Of a stretch of DNA of 11,339 bases, positions 5,373-11,339 are shown piece after piece. This DNA is from Balneolaceae bacterium (GTDB taxonomy: Bacteria; Bacteroidota; Rhodothermia; Balneolales; Balneolaceae), in NCBI GenBank assembly GCA_007123985.1, contig SLGA01000150.1:1-11339 (forward strand), given 5' to 3'. The stretch's first letter is position 1. Each line of letters starts with the position of its first letter. Position numbers and translations under genes: made by a program. The notes under the pieces are model-generated. The model was not told the DNA's origin. It was given only the letters and a program-made list of their open reading frames with translations, and made no database searches.

Positions 5373-7802
5373 ATGCAGACAAACCATGCATATCAATTTC
5401 CCTTTGCCGCGTACCCGGCGCTGAGGCTGATGTTTTTAATGATAATCGGCATTTGTGCGGGACGCTATCTTTTTGCAGAGAACTTGCTTTATTTGAGTAT
5501 CTCGATTCTAATTATTTTTCTTTTTTGGGTTACTGTTGAATTTCTCATCCGAAAAGCGCGGCCTATACTCAGCTCGTCACTTTCTAATTGTAGCTATATG
5601 CTGCTTGTGATTCTGTCAGTTGCCGGCTTGTATATATTTTCTGTATCTAAGGATTCTCCCAACGTCAAGGCAATGGAAACATTAAGCCTATATGAATGGG
5701 AAGAGATAAACGTTGAAGGTAGCATCAGAAATTCGGGCAAGAGTGCGAGCGGCAGAAATGTTTACGAACTGGACGTAAGCAACACCACTTTTTATGACAG
5801 GCACAATTGGGATCGTCAATACCGATTAAGGATTTATGATGATAACAGTTATGAAACTGCAATTACAGAAAGAGACGATGTATCATTTAGAGTACGGCTC
5901 TACGCATTTCCCGAAAGGCGCAATCCCCACGAATTTGATTACGGAAATTGGCTTCTTGATCGCGGAATAGTTGGCCATGGTGAAGTTCAGCGGGTTCTTC
6001 AATTTAAACCGAACAAAACTCCGGGCTGGGAACCTCTCAGGGTAAACGTCAGAAATAATGTACACTCCCTCTTTGATGAGGAACAGGCGGTGATCGCCAG
6101 GGCACTTTTATTGGGCGACAAACAGGAGATAACAGCAGAAACCAGGCAACAATTTTCACGTGCAGGTTTATCACACATTATGGCTGTTTCCGGCCTGCAT
6201 GTAGGGTTCATCGTGGCACCTTTTTGGCTGCTTATTCCGCTGTTATGGAGAAGTAAAACCGGAAAATGGACAGGGCTTCTAATTCTGACTGTCATTCTTC
6301 TCACATACGCCGGCCTCACCGGCTTCAGTCCGTCGGTTAGCAGGGCATCACTGATGGCGTGGCTTCTAACATATGGCAAACTTTTCCACAAAGTTCGAAA
6401 CTCCATCAACATTACAGCTGTAGCCGCTGTTATTATTCTACTCATAGAACCGCGGCAGCTTTTCGATGTTGGCTTTCAGCTCTCTTTTGCCGCTGTATTC
6501 ATCATTCTGCTTGTAATGCCTGAGGTGCAGCGTCTGGTACCCGGCAAATGGCAATACGGGTTCAAGGGTGGACTTATAACAATAATTCTTGTTTCCATTG
6601 TGGTACAGCTTGGCCTGTTTCCAATTCTGGTACACTATTTTGGTGAGTTTGCCATTGTAGGCCCCATTGCCAATGCACTTGTTGTGCCAATTTTGTCTTT
6701 TACCGTGCCAACAGGCTTAATTCTTGTGATTCTCAGCCCGGTTTCACCAATGCTATTTCAGGTTGGCGCATACCCTGTTACTCTTCTACTTCAGTGGATT
6801 GAACACGTTGCGTTTACCCTTGGAAGCCTGTCATTCAGCTATCTTGCAATCGGTACCTCGCCTGCCACTCTATTTTTGGTTTGGTTGTTTGCTGTTCTTT
6901 TGATTGCATCACTTCGGGTTCGGGCTGTACGATGGAAAATGGTGATTTTGCTCTTAGTCAGCCTGAATTTCTTAATGGCTGAACTCATCATTAATAAACC
7001 ACATCAGAAAAAAATGCAGGTTACATTTCTTGATGTTGGCCAGGGTGATGCTATTCACATTCATACCCCGAATAACAAACATTTACTGGTTGATGCCGGA
7101 CGATGGTCTCCCATGAGCAACAGCGGTGAACGCGTTCTTTTGCCCTATTTCAACTATTTGGGTATTGAACATCTGGATGTTGTTATTCTTTCTCACCCTC
7201 ATGCCGATCATATTGGCGGCATGCCCAATCTCATCGAAAATCTGTCTATCGGAAAAATTTATCAACCCGATTACACCTACACTTCGGATCTCTACAATCG
7301 ATACATGAACCTCGCCCGGCAGTTTCAGATACCTGTTTATTATGCAGTATCAGGCGAAATGATTGATATTGATCCAGACCTACGCATATTTGTGCTCGGG
7401 CCGGATGATGGTGCGCCAAGAGATCGCAATCCAAACAATCATTCGGTTGCCTTTAAACTGGTTCACGGAAAAAATCACTTCCTCTTTACGGGTGATGCTG
7501 AACTAAACCAGGAGAGAGTTCTGGCACAGCGATACAACGATTTTCTGAAATCTGATCTTTATAAAGCCGGACATCACGCCAGTAATACAAGCTCCAATCC
7601 TTTTTTTATGCAGTATGTTGAACCGGAAATAACCGTAGCCTCCCTTGCCTTTCGTAATGTTTTCGGGCATCCGGGTTCTCATGCAGTAGAGCGAATCCAT
7701 CAATTCAGCAATCGCCAAAAATATACAAGCCTGAGCGGCGGTATTGTGTTCACATCAAACGGAAAATCTATAAAAAAAGAGGACTGGAGAGGCAACAGAT
7801 AA
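5373..7802 (+). CDS. comEC: ComEC/Rec2 family DNA-uptake channel protein
   Basis: ComEC forms the inner-membrane channel that carries transforming single-stranded DNA into the cell. The 809-residue protein has three parts. First come N-terminal membrane segments with a soluble OB-like (DUF4131) domain, including NVEGSIRNSGKS and FPERRNPHEFDYGNWL. Second is the polytopic Competence domain with the hallmark SRAGLSHIMAVSGLHVGFI and later LTGFSPSVSRASLMAWLL. Third, from about residue 548, is a metallo-beta-lactamase domain with VTFLDVGQGDAIHIHT, LSHPHADHIGG (H608, H610, D612, H613), FTGDAE (D708) and KAGHHASNTSS (H734, H735). All metal ligands of the nuclease-like domain are kept, so it should be full length and functional. 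The start was set at ATG 5373 because MQTNHAYQFPFAAYPALRLMF matches family N-termini; ATG at 5292 would add 27 residues of unlikely sequence overlapping the divergent promoter region. Other competence genes are not in the window. Confidence 0.93.
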   Translation: MQTNHAYQFPFAAYPALRLMFLMIIGICAGRYLFAENLLYLSISILIIFLFWVTVEFLIRKARPILSSSLSNCSYMLLVILSVAGLYIFSVSKDSPNVKAMETLSLYEWEEINVEGSIRNSGKSASGRNVYELDVSNTTFYDRHNWDRQYRLRIYDDNSYETAITERDDVSFRVRLYAFPERRNPHEFDYGNWLLDRGIVGHGEVQRVLQFKPNKTPGWEPLRVNVRNNVHSLFDEEQAVIARALLLGDKQEITAETRQQFSRAGLSHIMAVSGLHVGFIVAPFWLLIPLLWRSKTGKWTGLLILTVILLTYAGLTGFSPSVSRASLMAWLLTYGKLFHKVRNSINITAVAAVIILLIEPRQLFDVGFQLSFAAVFIILLVMPEVQRLVPGKWQYGFKGGLITIILVSIVVQLGLFPILVHYFGEFAIVGPIANALVVPILSFTVPTGLILVILSPVSPMLFQVGAYPVTLLLQWIEHVAFTLGSLSFSYLAIGTSPATLFLVWLFAVLLIASLRVRAVRWKMVILLLVSLNFLMAELIINKPHQKKMQVTFLDVGQGDAIHIHTPNNKHLLVDAGRWSPMSNSGERVLLPYFNYLGIEHLDVVILSHPHADHIGGMPNLIENLSIGKIYQPDYTYTSDLYNRYMNLARQFQIPVYYAVSGEMIDIDPDLRIFVLGPDDGAPRDRNPNNHSVAFKLVHGKNHFLFTGDAELNQERVLAQRYNDFLKSDLYKAGHHASNTSSNPFFMQYVEPEITVASLAFRNVFGHPGSHAVERIHQFSNRQKYTSLSGGIVFTSNGKSIKKEDWRGNR

Positions 7803-7903
7803 ACGGATTTTGAGTAAACTATTTATGCAAATTACTCATTGCTTAACAACACGCCGGGTTGATGCTGATAAATAAGTAGTGTACTTTACCTGATATTTAA
7901 ATG

Positions 7904-7923
7904 TTTTATCTGCCAGGATAAAA
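7904..7923. promoter_or_regulatory. Operator-like dyad upstream of xseB
   Basis: TTTTATC (7904-7910) and GATAAAA (7917-7923) are perfect inverted repeats around TGCCAG, ending 36 nt before the xseB start. This is a good size for a dimeric repressor site or a hairpin in the leader. The 157-bp gap between comEC and xseB otherwise shows no gene, no convincing comEC terminator and no clear promoter. The regulatory role is inference. Confidence 0.3.
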
Positions 7924-7959
7924 TATCCAACTCAACAGCTTATCGCAGTTACATTAATT

Positions 7960-8178
7960 ATGCCCAAAAAGGAACGGCCAACCTTCGAAGATGCTTTAGA
8001 GAAACTGGAATCCATTGTTGAAAAACTAAGTGACCAGGAAATTTCTCTCGAAAAATCTGTTGAACTATACGAAGAAGGGTTGCGCTTGTCGAAGATCTGC
8101 ACAGATACTTTAGAGCAGGCAACACTGAAAATTGAACAGATTGATCAGACGAACAACAGCAATAAAGAAGACTCATAA
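7960..8178 (+). CDS. xseB: Exodeoxyribonuclease VII small subunit
   Basis: XseB is the small helical subunit of exonuclease VII, which degrades single-stranded DNA into acid-insoluble oligonucleotides together with XseA. The 72-residue protein shows the whole family signature: TFEDALEKLESIVEKLSDQEISLEKSVELYEEGLRL, followed by CTDTLEQATLKIEQI. Length and start (ATG at 7960) are normal. A short Asn/Asp-rich tail follows. The stop is 6 nt from the dxs ATG, so the two are almost certainly cotranscribed; xseB-dxs (often with ispA between) is a widespread arrangement, and here ispA is absent. XseA is not encoded in the window and must lie elsewhere. Confidence 0.95.
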   Translation: MPKKERPTFEDALEKLESIVEKLSDQEISLEKSVELYEEGLRLSKICTDTLEQATLKIEQIDQTNNSNKEDS

Positions 8179-8184
8179 TCTCTG

Positions 8185-10107
8185 ATGGAATTATACAAAC
8201 CTAAGGCCGGACCCACGCTCGAAAAAATTCACACCCCGGACGATCTGAAAAAACTGAAACCGGAAGAGCTTCAGGATGTCTGCGATGAACTCCGTGAGTT
8301 TATCATTGATCTGGTCTCGGTATATGGCGGGCACTTCGGTGCAAGCCTCGGGGTTATCGAATTAACAGTAGCACTGCATTATGTGTACAATACTCCTCAT
8401 GATGAAATCATCTGGGATGTTGGCCATCAGGCATATGGGCACAAAATTTTAACCGGCCGCAGGGAAGAGTTTCATACAAACAGAAAATATAAAGGAATTT
8501 CCGGCTTCCCGAAACGTACCGAAAGTGAGTACGACAGCTTTGGTGTTGGCCACTCGAGTACATCCATATCTGCCGGTCTTGGCATGGCCATTGCCCGGGA
8601 TCTCAATAAATCAGACAAAAAAATTGTATCTGTTATTGGCGATGGTGCCATGACCGGGGGAATGGCATTTGAAGCCCTAAACAATGCGGGAGCACTTAAA
8701 TCAGATATGCTTGTTGTGCTGAATGATAACAACATGTCGATCGATCCCAATGTGGGTGCGCTGAAAGAATATCTTGCAGAGATTACCACCAGTAAAACAT
8801 TTAATAAAATGCGGGACGAAATCTACGACCTGCTTGGCCATCTGAAAGGCGCCGGTGAAAAAATGCGAAAAGCTGCCTCCAAACTTGAACGCGCCGCAAC
8901 GGCAGCGATTACACCTGGTGCACTATTTCAGGCTCTCGGGTTCAAATACTACGGACCGGTTGACGGCCACAACGTAGATGCCCTGCGCCGCCATCTTGAA
9001 GATCTACGAACCGTTAGCGGCCCAAAATTGCTGCATATCGTAACTGTAAAAGGTAAAGGTTTCGCACCTGCCGAACGTGAACAGACCAAGTGGCATGCAC
9101 AAAGCAGCCCATTTGATAAAATTACCGGGAAATCCCTTGCCAAACCAAGTAATGGCAATAAACCAGCCCCTAAATACCAGGACGTGTTTGGAGAAGCTCT
9201 GGTTGAACTGGCCGCAAAGAATGAAGATATTGTAGCCATTACGCCTGCTATGCCAAGCGGTTCAAGCCTATGGCCGATGATGCACACCTTCCCCGACAGA
9301 GCATTCGATGTTGGAATTGCAGAACAGCATGCCGTTACCTTTGCAGCAGGCCTGGCAACTCAGGGGAAAAAAGCATTCGCCGCACTCTACTCCACATTTC
9401 TTCAGCGTGCCTACGATCAGGTTATTCATGATGTAGCCATTCAAAAACTTCCCGTTGTTTTCTGTATTGACCGTGCCGGCCTTGTAGGTGCCGACGGACC
9501 AACACACCACGGTTTATACGATATTTCTTATTTGCGGGCAATTCCTAATATGATTGTCTCCTCGCCGATGGATGAGCAGGAGCTGCGCGATATGATGTAC
9601 ACTGCATCTGAGTATAATGATACAGCCTGGGCTATTCGCTATCCAAGGGGAAGATCAACCGGAATGATTGTCAGGGAAGGATTTAAAACTACCGAAGTTG
9701 GTAAGGGACGTATTATTCATGAAGGTGATAAAGCAGCCGTTCTTAGTTTCGGGCCAATTGGAAATTACGTAACTGAGGCCAGAGAACTTTTATCTCATGA
9801 GAGCATAGATATCGGTCATTTTGATATGCGCTACACCAAACCACTCGATACAGAAATGATTGATTATGTAATGGCTAATTATGAGAATATCATCACACTC
9901 GAAGACGGTACCAAACTCGGTGGTTTTGGATCTGCCGTGGCTGAATATGTAGCTGAAAAAGGAATCGGTATTCCAGTAACCATTATGGGCGTGCCCGATG
10001 CAATAATTGAGCATGGAACACAACGGCAGCTTCACGACGAAGTGGGTATTGGCCCGGCCGGAATTGCTGAGCAGGTAAAAAGAGCACTTGGGGTATTCGT
10101 TGATTAA
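8185..10107 (+). CDS. dxs: 1-deoxy-D-xylulose-5-phosphate synthase
   Basis: Dxs is the thiamine-diphosphate enzyme that condenses pyruvate and glyceraldehyde 3-phosphate into 1-deoxy-D-xylulose 5-phosphate, the entry step of the MEP isoprenoid pathway, also feeding thiamine and pyridoxal synthesis. The 640-residue sequence is complete. Visible parts are GGHFGASLG with catalytic His50, DVGHQAYGHKILTGR (His81), the diphosphate/Mg motif GDGAMTGG (152-159) with LNDNNMSI (179-186), YYGPVDGHN, the central VGIAEQHAVTFAAGLA with the cofactor-activating Glu380, the DRAGLVGADGPTHHG block (429-443, with the active-site His) and AIRYPRG. All catalytic residues are in place. It follows xseB by 6 nt and is followed by queA after 32 nt, with no terminator seen between, so an xseB-dxs-queA operon is likely. 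There is nothing unusual in the sequence. Confidence 0.97.
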   Translation: MELYKPKAGPTLEKIHTPDDLKKLKPEELQDVCDELREFIIDLVSVYGGHFGASLGVIELTVALHYVYNTPHDEIIWDVGHQAYGHKILTGRREEFHTNRKYKGISGFPKRTESEYDSFGVGHSSTSISAGLGMAIARDLNKSDKKIVSVIGDGAMTGGMAFEALNNAGALKSDMLVVLNDNNMSIDPNVGALKEYLAEITTSKTFNKMRDEIYDLLGHLKGAGEKMRKAASKLERAATAAITPGALFQALGFKYYGPVDGHNVDALRRHLEDLRTVSGPKLLHIVTVKGKGFAPAEREQTKWHAQSSPFDKITGKSLAKPSNGNKPAPKYQDVFGEALVELAAKNEDIVAITPAMPSGSSLWPMMHTFPDRAFDVGIAEQHAVTFAAGLATQGKKAFAALYSTFLQRAYDQVIHDVAIQKLPVVFCIDRAGLVGADGPTHHGLYDISYLRAIPNMIVSSPMDEQELRDMMYTASEYNDTAWAIRYPRGRSTGMIVREGFKTTEVGKGRIIHEGDKAAVLSFGPIGNYVTEARELLSHESIDIGHFDMRYTKPLDTEMIDYVMANYENIITLEDGTKLGGFGSAVAEYVAEKGIGIPVTIMGVPDAIIEHGTQRQLHDEVGIGPAGIAEQVKRALGVFVD

Positions 10108-10139
10108 ATCAGCCAACCATTCTGATAAAAAGCACCACT

Positions 10140-11141
10140 TTGCCATACTCTCTTTCTGATTTCGATTACCATCTTCCCGAAGAGCTTATCGCGCAAAAGC
10201 CCGCCGTACCGCGCGATCACTCCCGGCTTCTGATTTACAACCGAAATACAGGCATAATTACCGATGACTACTTTTACAACATCGGAAAGTACCTGCCAGA
10301 AGGTACTTCTCTGGTTGTAAACAACAGCAAGGTCGAAAAATGCCGGCTGCTTTTCCAAAACGGAAAAGTGGAAATCTTCGTTACAAAATCGATCAACAAT
10401 AAAGTTGTACAGGCGATGGTTCGCCCCGGTAGGAAGTTCAAAGCGGGAAAAACAACGGAGCTCATTGAGAACGTTACCGCAAAGACTCTTGATGTTGCAG
10501 AAGATGGAATCCGTACCATTGAACTGAGTCACTCACTGGATCACCCCTCCCTCGAACCTTACAAGTACACGCCATTTCCACCTTACATCGAGAGAGATGA
10601 ATCGCTTGCTGGCAGATATCAAACTGTTTTTGCAAAAGATGAAGGAAGCAAAGCTGCACCAACTGCAGGACTTCACTTCACCCCGGAGTTACTCAAATCA
10701 CTTTCTAATCAAGGAATAGAAAAAAAAGAGGTCACGCTGCATGTAGGCCTTGGAACATTCGCGCCTGTAAAAGCCGAATCCATCGATCAGCACATTATGC
10801 ACAGTGAGTGGTATCAAATTACCGGTGAACAGGCTGATTATCTCAACCGATCAGAAAGCATCACTGCGGTAGGTACCACGAGTGTACGGGTGCTGGAATC
10901 GGCTCCCAAAGAGAACGGGCGCTTCATTGCTTCATCCGGAGAGACCGACATATTTATTACTCCCGGTTACTTATTCAAATCCACGGATCACCTGATCACC
11001 AATTTTCACTTGCCTAAAAGCACTCTGTTAATGCTGATCTCCGCTTTTGCAGGTTTTGATGAGGTAAAACAGATTTATCGGCATGCTATAAACGAGAAAT
11101 ATCGCTTCTACTCATTTGGCGATGCAATGCTCATCCTATAA
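10140..11141 (+). CDS. queA: S-adenosylmethionine:tRNA ribosyltransferase-isomerase
   Basis: QueA transfers and isomerises the ribosyl group of S-adenosylmethionine onto preQ1 in tRNA, giving epoxyqueuosine, the penultimate step of queuosine synthesis. The 333-residue protein shows SLSDFDYHLPEELIAQKP, RDHSRLL, LVVNNSKV (58-65), FPPYIERDE, RYQTVFA, AAPTAGLHFT (172-181), HVGLGTFAPV (201-210), HSEWY, AVGTTSVRVLES and TDIFITPGYLFKSTDHLITNFHLPKSTLLMLISAFAG, ending with YRFYSFGDAMLIL. It is slightly shorter than the common 340-356, with a compact middle domain, and the usual NNTRV reads NNSKV. The start is TTG at 10140: the frame is closed by the stop at 10101-10103 with no ATG or GTG between, and the family N-terminus begins right there. 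No clear ribosome binding site is seen. It is likely cotranscribed with dxs. Confidence 0.95.
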   Translation: MPYSLSDFDYHLPEELIAQKPAVPRDHSRLLIYNRNTGIITDDYFYNIGKYLPEGTSLVVNNSKVEKCRLLFQNGKVEIFVTKSINNKVVQAMVRPGRKFKAGKTTELIENVTAKTLDVAEDGIRTIELSHSLDHPSLEPYKYTPFPPYIERDESLAGRYQTVFAKDEGSKAAPTAGLHFTPELLKSLSNQGIEKKEVTLHVGLGTFAPVKAESIDQHIMHSEWYQITGEQADYLNRSESITAVGTTSVRVLESAPKENGRFIASSGETDIFITPGYLFKSTDHLITNFHLPKSTLLMLISAFAGFDEVKQIYRHAINEKYRFYSFGDAMLIL

Positions 11142-11162
11142 CCAAAAGACAGGCTTTTCCCG

Positions 11163-11185
11163 GTCTGTTAATTTTCTGAACAGAC
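11163..11185. other. Inverted repeat after queA, possible weak terminator
   Basis: GTCTGTT (11163-11169) and AACAGAC (11179-11185) form a perfect 7-bp stem with a 9-nt loop, 21 nt after the queA stop. The sequence after it is ATTAAACGTTTTC and lacks a continuous T-run, so termination would be weak. It could equally be a binding site for a regulator of the downstream VOC gene. Confidence 0.3.
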
Positions 11186-11193
11186 ATTAAACG

Positions 11194-11222
11194 TTTTCAT
11201 TTACTATACGGCTGTAATTTTG
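11194..11222 (+). promoter_or_regulatory. Candidate Bacteroidota-type promoter for the VOC gene
   Basis: TAATTTTG (11215-11222) is an exact match to the Bacteroidota -7 consensus TAnnTTTG and lies 35 nt before the VOC-gene ATG. A T-rich TTTTC (11194-11198) sits 16 nt upstream of it, somewhat closer than the usual -33 element, and is a poor match to TTTG. The call is tentative and rests on the assumption that the host uses a Bacteroidota-like primary sigma factor. Confidence 0.35.
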
Positions 11223-11257
11223 TTTTCTTTATAAAAACAGATTAACACTCACACATC

Positions 11258-11339
11258 ATGAGAATAACCGGCATTCTTGAATCCTGCATCTATGCAGATG
11301 ACCTCGAAAAGGCGAAATCTTTTTACGATCAATTTCCTG
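11258..11339 (+). CDS. VOC-superfamily protein, N-terminus only (cut by window)
   Basis: Only 27 codons are visible, from ATG at 11258 to the right edge. MRITGILESCIYADDLEKAKSFYDQF matches the opening beta strand and helix of vicinal-oxygen-chelate proteins (glyoxalase, bleomycin-resistance protein or extradiol dioxygenase fold), whose first module typically reads 'l...lyv.Dle.a..FY...lG'. The metal ligands and substrate class cannot be judged from this fragment. It lies 116 bp after queA on the same strand and probably has its own promoter. Confidence 0.7.
   Translation, partial: MRITGILESCIYADDLEKAKSFYDQFP

Noticed and set aside
8949..9287. 112-codon minus-strand ORF inside dxs
   Set aside because: It is antisense to well-conserved dxs sequence, so its openness reflects codon bias only.
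10104..10532. 142-codon minus-strand ORF over the 5' half of queA
   Set aside because: It lies opposite a certain queA reading frame and has no family features, so it is a shadow.
7960..11141. xseB-dxs-queA cluster as a novel system
   Set aside because: xseB-dxs adjacency is common, queA is an ordinary housekeeping gene, and all active sites are canonical.

Overview
The window looks like an ordinary chromosomal segment of a Bacteroidota-like bacterium of the FCB group. Protein style suggests Balneolota or a relative, but that is an inference from family resemblance, moderate GC and mostly weak Shine-Dalgarno sequences. No rRNA, tRNA, CRISPR array, insertion sequence or phage gene was seen. 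The longest gap between genes is about 180 bases, so there is no gene-free stretch over 300 bases.

Layout. On the left, minus strand, lie the 5' part of secG (cut by the window edge) and a SRAP (YedK/HMCES)-fold gene. Divergent from them on the plus strand are a CPBP-family intramembrane protease and a DEAD-box-helicase-like gene. That gene ends at a strong terminator hairpin lying inside the last codons of the convergent PutP-like sodium:solute symporter gene (minus strand). A 36-residue single-membrane-segment ORF precedes the symporter and overlaps it by 8 nt. Divergent from this pair is comEC (DNA uptake channel), followed on the plus strand by xseB (exonuclease VII small subunit), dxs (first enzyme of the MEP isoprenoid pathway), queA (queuosine tRNA modification) and the start of a VOC/glyoxalase-fold gene cut by the right edge. 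xseB and dxs are 6 nt apart and dxs and queA 32 nt apart, which fits one transcription unit.

Most of this is housekeeping. Two genes stand out because the fold-defining sequence is kept while the catalytic residues are gone. The SRAP-fold protein has Val at the essential Cys2 position and has lost the conserved Arg, Glu and His. The helicase-like protein aligns with RhlE-type DEAD-box proteins almost without gaps, yet lacks the Walker A GKT, has DQAE for DEAD, TAA for SAT, and has no motif V/VI arginines. Both have intact reading frames, so they look like maintained pseudoenzymes rather than decaying genes. The small membrane ORF in front of the symporter is the third item worth a look. No coherent new multi-gene system is evident, and the co-location of the two pseudoenzymes may be chance.
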